A stretch of DNA of 10,972 nucleotides, from assembly GCA_001805895.1 (NCBI GenBank), contig MHHD01000063.1, forward strand, positions 1-10,972, written 5' to 3'. The notes beneath the pieces were generated by a model. It did not search any database. It was given only the letters and a program-made list of their open reading frames with translations, and was not told where the DNA came from. The position numbers and the translations under genes were made by a program. Every line of letters starts with the position of its first letter. Position 1 is the first letter of the stretch. Source of the stretch: Omnitrophica WOR_2 bacterium RIFCSPLOWO2_12_FULL_51_8 (GTDB taxonomy: Bacteria; Omnitrophota; Gorgyraeia; Gygaellales; Profunditerraquicolaceae). Below are positions 1 to 6,695 of this stretch, in pieces.

Positions 1-563
1 CTATAAGAGAGCTGCCTGCTTTGCTGAAACAAATCTTCGAGGTCACATCCTTCGCTTAAGTAAAACACCCCACGAGCTCCAGAGCGATCCACCGGTTTAA
101 TAATAAGCGGATATCCGCGCTCACTTACAATTTGTTTCAAATGCGCCGATGATTCAACGAGTGAGAACCAGGGAATTGGCACGCCTCTTTCTTGAAAACA
201 ACATTTCATTTTGTACTTGTGTGTGGATATTTGTGCCGACTCCATCGGTATGGACGGTGATCCAATGTGCGCAGCCAAGGCGCATCCCACTTGCGGAATA
301 TCGCTCCCCTGCACCAATACACCGCTTACGTGGTGCCGTTGGAGCCTGAAAGCATCTATAAATGCTATCAACGCAGGAATGTTTCTTATTGATACCAGAG
401 CCGAATAATCAGCAATAAGGAAGCCTGGTGAATCTGGATTTACATCAGCCGCCACCACACAAAACCCCATTGCTTGAGCGGTGCGAATTGCAAACACCTG
501 GTCTGCGCTCGCGCCAAGCATCAGCAGCCATTCTTGTTGTTCAACATTTTTGGGTTTGGGCAT
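1..563 (-). CDS. ATP-grasp family ligase, N-terminal part (cut by left edge)
   Basis: Reading from the ATG at 561-563 to the window edge gives an uninterrupted frame of 187 codons with no stop, so the gene continues to the left. The first 60 residues form a Rossmann-like pre-ATP-grasp domain with a pattern (GAS at 17-19, Q22, AxxMG at 29-33, D40, PG at 46-47) shared with the proteins at 3131-4333 and 4343-5440. The segment YPLIIKP at 151-157 supplies the ATP-binding lysine K156, and the glycine-containing loop SGARG follows at 161-165. The catalytic metal-binding half lies outside the window. ATP-grasp enzymes activate a carboxylate as an acyl phosphate and pass it to an amine or thiol; the substrate here is unknown. 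The start is 2 bp after the dehydrogenase stop, with GGAAG (plus strand 570-574) 6 nt upstream, which supports the chosen ATG and translational coupling. Family is fairly sure; function is not. Confidence 0.82.
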   Translation of the reverse strand, partial: MPKPKNVEQQEWLLMLGASADQVFAIRTAQAMGFCVVAADVNPDSPGFLIADYSALVSIRNIPALIAFIDAFRLQRHHVSGVLVQGSDIPQVGCALAAHIGSPSIPMESAQISTHKYKMKCCFQERGVPIPWFSLVESSAHLKQIVSERGYPLIIKPVDRSGARGVFYLSEGCDLEDLFQQSRQLSY

Positions 564-565
564 AA

Positions 566-1339
566 CTAGCTTCCAGATCCAAGAAATAACCCGCCATTGA
601 CATTAAGAACATGACCCGTGATGTAGCTGGCCGCATCAGAAGCAAGAAATAGGACGGCGCTAGCTACTTCCGAAACATCTCCGGGGCGGCCCATCAATAT
701 GGTTTTTTTGATCTGCTCAAGAGGAGTGCGGGAAGCTATGTCTTCAAACATGGCGGTCTTGATAAAACCGGGCGAGACGGCATTAACACGGACGTTGTCG
801 CCGGCTAACAATCTTGCGAAAGATTTTGTCAATGAGATTATTCCCGCTTTTGACGCCGCATAATGAGGAGCCTTATCTCCCCCAATCTGCCCACCGACTG
901 ATGAGACATTAACGATGCAACCACGCCCAGCCGTCTTGAAATATGGCGCTACAAGCTGTGAGCAAAGAAAGGTTCCCTTCATGTTGATATTGATCGTCTT
1001 ATCCCAGTCTTCATCAGTAATTTGCTGGAATGGTTTTTGTTCAAGATAGCCGGCATTATTTATCAGTATGTCAATGTGCCCGTAAGCCGAACTTGTGGTC
1101 TCTAATATCCGCTTCACTTCATCTCTTTTGGAAATGTCTCCCTGTGCAACCATTGCATCGCCACCCAGGTTGTGAATTTTCTCAGCTAATTTCAGTGCAG
1201 ATTCGGAATTTTGAAGATAATTTATTACGACTTTTGCACCACTGCCTGCAAGGGTGATGGCGATCTCTGCCCCGATGCCGCGTGATGCGCCAGTAATTAT
1301 AGCTACGCGATTCTCTAATAAAAGTTGCATTTCAGTCAC
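566..1339 (-). CDS. Short-chain dehydrogenase/reductase, FabG-like
   Basis: A classical SDR of 257 residues that would catalyse NAD(P)H-dependent reduction of a ketone or oxidation of an alcohol in the cytoplasm. The cofactor loop TGASRGIG is at 16-23 and NNAG at 94-97. The catalytic tetrad reads N119, S147, Y160 and K164, with the S-to-Y spacing of 13 seen in E. coli FabG. PG at 190-191 and a C-terminal NVNGG (246-250) are also typical. It resembles 3-oxoacyl-ACP reductases, but SDRs with this sequence style are common in glycan clusters, so a fatty-acid role should not be assumed. It lies 25 bp after the DXS-like gene and 2 bp before an ATP-grasp gene, so it probably reduces a keto intermediate made by its neighbours. 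The listed start is GTG. An ATG three codons in (1328-1330) has equal or better context and gives the usual short leader before the first strand. Confidence 0.9.
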   Translation of the reverse strand: MTEMQLLLENRVAIITGASRGIGAEIAITLAGSGAKVVINYLQNSESALKLAEKIHNLGGDAMVAQGDISKRDEVKRILETTSSAYGHIDILINNAGYLEQKPFQQITDEDWDKTININMKGTFLCSQLVAPYFKTAGRGCIVNVSSVGGQIGGDKAPHYAASKAGIISLTKSFARLLAGDNVRVNAVSPGFIKTAMFEDIASRTPLEQIKKTILMGRPGDVSEVASAVLFLASDAASYITGHVLNVNGGLFLGSGS

Positions 1340-1364
1340 TCACAAAGCTAAATAGTTAGGGCAA

Positions 1365-3125
1365 TCAACCATATTGGCAAATATCCGGCCAAAAACTTGT
1401 TACCCTATTTAATAAATCTTGATTACTCATCTCCGAGCAAGATAAACACTCCTGCTTGTTACCTGCCGGAACAAATATGTCCGGTATACCCAAGCGCAAC
1501 AATGATGCACTAATTTGGCGATCCAATAATATTTCTCCAATCATTGAGCCAAAGCCGCCTGGCAGCGTGCCTTCCTCAATACAGATAATTCTCGAAGTCG
1601 CCTTACATATATTTGCAATAGCTTCTGTGGGTGCAGGTTTGATATCTTTGACACAACACAGGCGAAAAGCGCTGCCAAAACTGATCCTCAAGGTTTCGTG
1701 CAGTGTTTTCGCCACACCCATTGCATTGCTCAAAAAGAAAATGACGCCGGCATCGCCCTCATCGAGCATGGCTAGCCCCGTCGCTCCGGACTTGCTGATA
1801 TCTATTTCGTCCCCAGAAATGACCTCGTAAGGATGCAGTATCACCATTGGCCCTGTCGGATTAACCAACCTGTTTGACAATTCACTGCGAATATCTTGTG
1901 TGCTATACGGATAGATCAGCCTCATGTTAGGAAATGATCTCAGGTAGGGAATATCATATATTCCGTGGTGAGTCGGGGAGTCATATCCGGCAAATCCCGA
2001 TCTCACGCCAAGAATCGTAACGGGCAAATTCATAAAACATACGTCATGCAGAAGTTGATCAAATGCCCTCTGCATAAAAGTAGTTTGCATGCAGACCACC
2101 GGTTTCATCCCCCTCAAGGCTAATCCGCAAGCCATGCCGACAGCCTGCTGCTCGGCCATTCCAACATCAATCACTCTGTGCGGAAATTCTGTGGCAAGAT
2201 TCTGCAAATATGATGCATATGGCGTTGCTGGGGTAATGACGACAATACCGGGATCACTGCGCATTAATTCCAGCAACTGCTCGGCAGCCTCTGATGCAAA
2301 AGTTTTGCCTATGACGGTAGGAGCAGCGCCTGCGCCACTAACCGGATCGAAAGGCATGGAAAAGTGAATTTTATATGGATGTGTTTTTGAGCTTGGAAGC
2401 CCCTTCCCCTTCTCCGTCTTGACATGCACCAATACAGCCTTGGTCATGCTCTTCGCAACACTTAGCGCATCGACTAGGGCATTAATATCATGACCATCCG
2501 TTACGGATATGTAGGCAAGTCCTAGCCCTTCAAAGAATGCTTTTGATTTCTGCTGCCAGTTCTGTCCCGTGGTCAAGTGGCGCATGCCACCCACGCTCGG
2601 CGCAATCGCCATTTCGTTATCGTTCAGCACAATAACCATATTCAGGTTCGAGGTAGAAGCAAAATTCAACCCTTCAAAAGCCATGCCCTCCACCATCGAT
2701 CCGTCACCGATCACTATGATGACACGGTTATCTGAATTGGCTTCTTTCAAAGCCCAGGCAATCCCGGAGCCAATAGAAATTGATGTCCCCGCATGGGAGG
2801 CCTCAATAGTGTCATGCTCGGACTCGGCATGTGAGACAAATCGGCTCATGCCCTTAAAGGTGTTGAGCGTCAGGAAAATATCCTTTCTTCCCGTAAGCAA
2901 TTTATGGGTATATCCCTGGTGGCCGGTGTCAAAAATGATCGGGTCCTTTGGCGAGTCAAAAACCCGATGCAATGCAACCGTCAACTCAATCACTGATAGA
3001 TTGGCGCCAATATGGCCGCCCGTCTGCGAGATGCTTGTTATCAAAAAGTCGCGGATTGTTTCCGGGAGCAATTTGAGCTCATCTGATGACAAGCCTTTTA
3101 TGTCAGCAGGAAATAAATTATCCAT
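1365..3125 (-). CDS. ThDP-dependent transketolase-like enzyme, DXS paralogue
   Basis: A 586-residue homologue of 1-deoxy-D-xylulose-5-phosphate synthase, slightly shorter than the usual 620 or so. DXS condenses pyruvate with glyceraldehyde 3-phosphate using thiamine diphosphate. Seen here: GHQ with H69; H111 in SHAGTS; the ThDP/Mg motif GDG at 140-142 ending in NDN at 168-170; H254; AEQ with the ThDP-activating E325; R353; R375; D382 and H386 in the DSPTHHG stretch. Aligned by eye to E. coli DXS, D427 and H431 are kept, as are R398 and R420. However, Y392 becomes Q347 and R478 of the RYPRG motif becomes Y433 (the local sequence reads LHPYE). As I recall, those residues contact the acceptor phosphate. 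I infer a two-carbon transfer or pyruvate-dependent ligation with a different acceptor. It follows an ATP-grasp gene by 5 bp and precedes the dehydrogenase by 25 bp. Fold and cofactor are confident; the reaction is open. Confidence 0.88.
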   Translation of the reverse strand: MDNLFPADIKGLSSDELKLLPETIRDFLITSISQTGGHIGANLSVIELTVALHRVFDSPKDPIIFDTGHQGYTHKLLTGRKDIFLTLNTFKGMSRFVSHAESEHDTIEASHAGTSISIGSGIAWALKEANSDNRVIIVIGDGSMVEGMAFEGLNFASTSNLNMVIVLNDNEMAIAPSVGGMRHLTTGQNWQQKSKAFFEGLGLAYISVTDGHDINALVDALSVAKSMTKAVLVHVKTEKGKGLPSSKTHPYKIHFSMPFDPVSGAGAAPTVIGKTFASEAAEQLLELMRSDPGIVVITPATPYASYLQNLATEFPHRVIDVGMAEQQAVGMACGLALRGMKPVVCMQTTFMQRAFDQLLHDVCFMNLPVTILGVRSGFAGYDSPTHHGIYDIPYLRSFPNMRLIYPYSTQDIRSELSNRLVNPTGPMVILHPYEVISGDEIDISKSGATGLAMLDEGDAGVIFFLSNAMGVAKTLHETLRISFGSAFRLCCVKDIKPAPTEAIANICKATSRIICIEEGTLPGGFGSMIGEILLDRQISASLLRLGIPDIFVPAGNKQECLSCSEMSNQDLLNRVTSFWPDICQYG

Positions 3126-3130
3126 ATCTT

Positions 3131-4333
3131 TTATTTTGGTCGAATATTAAAGTTAATCAAGGATGCCGCTTTTTTCATCGTGATTTCAAGCGACTCTGCG
3201 TCATCTGCAGCGGCCCATAAGAAACCGCACATTGCGGTGTTGTCCTTAGCCGGTTTCAGCAAATCGCCAGCCTTTCTGGAAACAAATACATTTTTCACGC
3301 CGTGTACTTTTAGCGCTTCCTCAACACCGTCAACTGATTCAACAATTCCATATGCGTCAGAAAATATGGCTTCCCAGCCCGCATATTGTTTATTGTGCAT
3401 TGTTAAATCGGCAGGTAATCCAGCTAGGGAAGCAATCCAGGCTTCGACCGGGTTAAACCCGGTAGCGCAAGGTGTAACAAATTGCGTGCTGACATCGCCA
3501 TGGAAGCGTGGGGCAATCTCCAGCAACACCGGGCCGTGTGCAGTGAAGATTACATCCCCTTTAACGGGACCTGCATCAATATCCAGTAGCCTCGCAGCAG
3601 ATTCCAGCAATCCATAGACTTCCTTCTCTTGCTGACTTGTTAAACGTGAGGGCTGCATCCCATGCGTGGGGTAACAAAATGGGGGCGGAGAGAAAAATCG
3701 ATCCATGACCCCGCAAGGATAGAAACGCCCGTCAATAAACAATCCATTCACATCGCAATGATGCCCACTCACCAACTGCTCAACCAGTATGTGGGGTGAA
3801 AAAATGGAAGCTTCCGAATATGCTGCTTCCAAATCCGCCGTCTTGCTTACAGACCTGATACCCTGGCTGCCGCAACTGTCCGAGGGTTTTATTATAAGTG
3901 GATACCCTATTTCAGAAGCTGCCTTATCAAGCTCATCCAGGTTGTTTACGCTACAACCAAGCGGAACGGGCAAGCCTTTTTTCTTCCATCTTTCCTGCGA
4001 TTCACTTTTACTCAGAGAGATCGATACGCTATGCCTGCTGGCTACAGGAAAAGAAAACTTTTCCCCAAGCGTCGCCACGACCATCAATCCGTAATCACTA
4101 CTGGAAAACGCACCGATTAAATCGTAGTTCTTTGAAATATCGTCAGCCAGCTCTAAAAAAGAAGCAGTATCAGTCCCGTTAATTTTCACGTATCGATCCG
4201 CAAATTTAATGCCAGGAGCATTTTCATTTTTATCCGTAACCACAACATGCAGCCCTATGCTTTTTGCATACTTAATGCCGGGGATTTGCAGATATCCAGC
4301 ACCTATATGGATGAACGCTTTTTGTTTTTTCAT
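3131..4333 (-). CDS. ATP-grasp family carboxylate ligase (carbamoyl-phosphate-synthase-like)
   Basis: A 400-residue protein with a full ATP-grasp core. The N-terminal Rossmann-like domain starts with GAG at 11-13. The central ATP-binding strand is YPLIIKP with K149, followed by the loop SCGSQG at 153-158. VEQLVSG at 184-190 carries the hinge glutamate E185. The metal-binding end has D260, E272 and R276 in LEIAPR, close to the usual ExNxR pattern with alanine in place of asparagine. Such enzymes make an acyl phosphate from a carboxylate and ATP, then an amide or thioester; biotin carboxylases and D-Ala ligases share the fold. The last 75 or so residues resemble the small C-terminal domain of the same superfamily. 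The neighbours are a second ATP-grasp gene 9 bp upstream and the DXS-like gene 5 bp downstream. The sequence TAGGT, overlapping the upstream stop about 8 nt from the ATG, supports the start. The likely job is attaching an acyl or amino-acyl group to an amino sugar (inference). Confidence 0.82.
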   Translation of the reverse strand: MKKQKAFIHIGAGYLQIPGIKYAKSIGLHVVVTDKNENAPGIKFADRYVKINGTDTASFLELADDISKNYDLIGAFSSSDYGLMVVATLGEKFSFPVASRHSVSISLSKSESQERWKKKGLPVPLGCSVNNLDELDKAASEIGYPLIIKPSDSCGSQGIRSVSKTADLEAAYSEASIFSPHILVEQLVSGHHCDVNGLFIDGRFYPCGVMDRFFSPPPFCYPTHGMQPSRLTSQQEKEVYGLLESAARLLDIDAGPVKGDVIFTAHGPVLLEIAPRFHGDVSTQFVTPCATGFNPVEAWIASLAGLPADLTMHNKQYAGWEAIFSDAYGIVESVDGVEEALKVHGVKNVFVSRKAGDLLKPAKDNTAMCGFLWAAADDAESLEITMKKAASLINFNIRPK

Positions 4334-4342
4334 GTCATCGAC

Positions 4343-5440
4343 CTAGTTTATCTGCCTATAAATTTCTCTATCGAGTTCATCCCTTGTTCCCGCATGAATA
4401 AGGGTGTGTGGCTTGTCTGAAACAAGTCCTTTACCTTCCCCATAAATTATTGCAGTTGGCCTGAAATTATTCTTGGGGAGTTCCGGCACATCACCAATCA
4501 ACGCACCAACAAAGCTGGCCAGCACATCAAAATCAGCACTTGCCGGCATCAGATGATCCAACACAAGATCCCCGCCAAAATCAAGATGGATTTCTATCAA
4601 TTTCGGAGCTCTACCAAAATCACATCGGCATGACATAAGAAACACGCTGGTGTCGAGGCGGAGCTTGTCAACGATTTGCTGGGCCAGCGCCAGGATATTT
4701 TTTTCTTCCTGGAAACTGGTAAAAACTGAAGGGACAGCATAACCCACCCCGTAAAATTCACCCTTATCATTTATGGCAGTAACTTCATCAAGTAGCGTTA
4801 TTGAATAAACACGCCCCCCATTGACCACTGACATTAAAACCACATCACGCCCTTCAATGTATTCTTCAATATTAACCACACCGGTTATGGATGCATTTTT
4901 CGCCTTGTTAAAAGCTACATCCAAATCTTGTACCCTCTCAACTTTAGTGACCCCACTTTTACCAGTCACTGGAAGTGCAGGCTTAACAACGCATGGGAAT
5001 TTTATTAATTCCTGTCGAATTTCCTGCAACGATTCTACGGCTACATTAAGGGGGGCAGGAATGTTGTTCTCATTACAAAACGAGATCAAGCTGGATTTAT
5101 CAATGACTATTCTTGCTGCTGCCGGACTGACTCCATGAAGATGAAATGCATCACAAATTTCAGCCGTTGTTATGACGGGAATACCAAAGGAACGATTGAG
5201 CACCCCTTTGAATTCATATTTCTTCTGCAATTGTTTAAGTTGCTCAATAACCGGTGCTGACTCATATGTACTTAAGTTTATGCACTCATCACAGAACTGG
5301 AAGCCCGCTGCATTGGGATCTCTATCAATCCCGATCACCGCGTAGCCCATTTTCTTTGCCTTCTCTATTACAAGCACCTGGCTCTTGCCTGCGGCGACGC
5401 TAATGACGGCTTGTTTTTTCATTAAACGCACATCTACCAT
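4343..5440 (-). CDS. ATP-grasp family protein with divergent metal site
   Basis: A 365-residue ATP-grasp protein, paralogous to the genes on either side of the DXS/SDR pair. The N-terminal domain (AAGKSQ at 16-21, AKKMGY at 28-33, D39, AAG at 44-46) aligns with that of the 400-residue neighbour. The ATP-grasp core has K153 in VVKP, a glycine loop TGKSG at 159-163, E192 in IEEYIEG, and D274 and E283 near the catalytic end. That end reads EIHLDFGGD, so the arginine and asparagine of the family's usual ExNxR pattern are missing, and activity or substrate may differ. The gene begins directly after the methyltransferase stop (TGA at 5441-5443) with no gap. A second ATG at 5420-5422 (residue 7) opens with MKKQ, exactly as the downstream paralogue does, and may be the true start; neither site has a strong Shine-Dalgarno. 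Substrate unknown. Confidence 0.78.
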   Translation of the reverse strand: MVDVRLMKKQAVISVAAGKSQVLVIEKAKKMGYAVIGIDRDPNAAGFQFCDECINLSTYESAPVIEQLKQLQKKYEFKGVLNRSFGIPVITTAEICDAFHLHGVSPAAARIVIDKSSLISFCNENNIPAPLNVAVESLQEIRQELIKFPCVVKPALPVTGKSGVTKVERVQDLDVAFNKAKNASITGVVNIEEYIEGRDVVLMSVVNGGRVYSITLLDEVTAINDKGEFYGVGYAVPSVFTSFQEEKNILALAQQIVDKLRLDTSVFLMSCRCDFGRAPKLIEIHLDFGGDLVLDHLMPASADFDVLASFVGALIGDVPELPKNNFRPTAIIYGEGKGLVSDKPHTLIHAGTRDELDREIYRQIN

Positions 5441-6679
5441 TCACTGGGCATAGCAGCGGACGATTTCGACCCCTTGGGTTATCGAATATTTTGAAATTCG
5501 TTCATAAATCTCATCCTCAAATGCTTTGGATGAAATTATTACGGCATCAATCTGACCACTTCCCAGCAATGACTCATCAAAAATCGTCCATCTGAGAAAA
5601 TGCTTGCCGTGTTTTTTTGGATCACTGTCTAGTATCGCGTTTACATTCTCTGATAGGTCAAATAAATTCAAGAGATATCGTGTGTGAGCGCCGGCTCCAT
5701 AAATGGCCACTTTTTTACCTTGGCGATTCCATCGCAGGATGACTGAAGCCAAGCGTTCTTTGATATGTTTTTCAATATCACGCTTGCCTTTTGTATATTT
5801 GTTAATTTCTGAAATCAACTTTTGGCGCGCAACGCCCATGATATTTTTATCAATTGCGGCAATGCCGGCTTTGCAGAGCGGCTTCACCGCCCCGTCTTTT
5901 CTGGTAAAAATCCTGAGCCTTGCATCGCTAACTGTATCGTCAAAGACGATATCATCGAAACCGTACCCCTTTAGGAATAAAGCCAAAGTGTCTTTCGTAA
6001 AATGTGACATGTGTTCAAAAGTAAAGAACTCGGCAATTTGTGGTGTTGGCTTCATGGTATCTGGCACCTCCACACATAACCCACCCCCCGGCTTTAGCAG
6101 GCGGGTCATAGTATCCAAGGCAATATTTATATCGTGAAAATGTTCCAGCGCACTAAAACAGCAAATCGCATCATAGGATTTTCCCGGCAAATCGCTTTGT
6201 TCCAAAGATGCACAAATAACCTCAAGCCCATTAGCCCTTGCCTGACTGGTGGCCTTTATTGATGGCTCAAGCCCTACCAAGTCCCATCCGCCCAAATCCA
6301 GATTCAGAAGAAAGCCACCAGTTGAACAGCCGATCTCCAGAAGCGAGCCTTTGTTTATTTCACCAAAATACTTTTTATAAAATGCTATCCGGGCATTCTG
6401 TTTTTTATTGTGTGATGAATCAGGGCTCACGTCATGGTAAATGGATCCCGAAGCTTCTTCATTTTCTGTATAGTGCCTCGTCAATAATTCAACCTTCGGC
6501 CTCGGATTCTGATACATAAATCCACAGTCATTGCATACCACAAATGATGTCTGGATTCGTCCGAGGGTATACCCGGTCTCTTGATAGCATTGATAAACCG
6601 TCCCATATTCATTGCACGCGCAAAGTGGGCATTTTATCGTCTCAAATTGCTCGGCATTTCCCAAGGACCCTTTTGGCAT
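5441..6679 (-). CDS. Zinc-finger class I SAM methyltransferase with C-terminal Rossmann-like domain
   Basis: A 412-residue three-part protein. Residues 17-52 hold two CxxC pairs (C17/C20 and C49/C52), a likely zinc site as found in sugar C-methyltransferases and related enzymes. The SAM domain follows: LLEIGCSTGG at 113-122 is motif I, GLEPS at 136-140 supplies the acidic ribose-binding residue, and ALEHFHD at 177-183 and LKPGGGL at 195-201 are motifs II-III in style. The C-terminal third (about 322-412) starts with VAIYGAGAHTR at 324-334 and LDSDP at 350-354, a second nucleotide-binding-like fold resembling the tail domain of NDP-sugar C-methyltransferases. It probably methylates a nucleotide sugar or its acyl substituent in the cytoplasm. 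It lies 16 bp after the cytidylyltransferase fusion. AAGGG (6689-6693) lies 9 nt before the ATG, with AAGGA closer in. Methyltransferase identity is firm; C- versus O-methylation is not. Confidence 0.82.
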   Translation of the reverse strand: MPKGSLGNAEQFETIKCPLCACNEYGTVYQCYQETGYTLGRIQTSFVVCNDCGFMYQNPRPKVELLTRHYTENEEASGSIYHDVSPDSSHNKKQNARIAFYKKYFGEINKGSLLEIGCSTGGFLLNLDLGGWDLVGLEPSIKATSQARANGLEVICASLEQSDLPGKSYDAICCFSALEHFHDINIALDTMTRLLKPGGGLCVEVPDTMKPTPQIAEFFTFEHMSHFTKDTLALFLKGYGFDDIVFDDTVSDARLRIFTRKDGAVKPLCKAGIAAIDKNIMGVARQKLISEINKYTKGKRDIEKHIKERLASVILRWNRQGKKVAIYGAGAHTRYLLNLFDLSENVNAILDSDPKKHGKHFLRWTIFDESLLGSGQIDAVIISSKAFEDEIYERISKYSITQGVEIVRCYAQ

Positions 6680-6695
6680 TTTCCTTAACCCTTAT

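Noticed and set aside
149..408. Two short overlapping plus-strand frames at the left edge, which could suggest that the region is a gene-free gap
   Set aside because: The minus strand here is open from 563 to 1 and encodes an ATP-grasp N-terminus, which explains the sequence far better.
1365..3125. Calling the transketolase-like gene housekeeping dxs
   Set aside because: Residues that contact the acceptor phosphate in E. coli DXS are changed, and the neighbours are glycan-tailoring genes.
2569..3150. Plus-strand frame of 193 codons opposite the DXS-like gene
   Set aside because: Antisense shadow of a strongly supported enzyme; no ribosome site or domain supports it.
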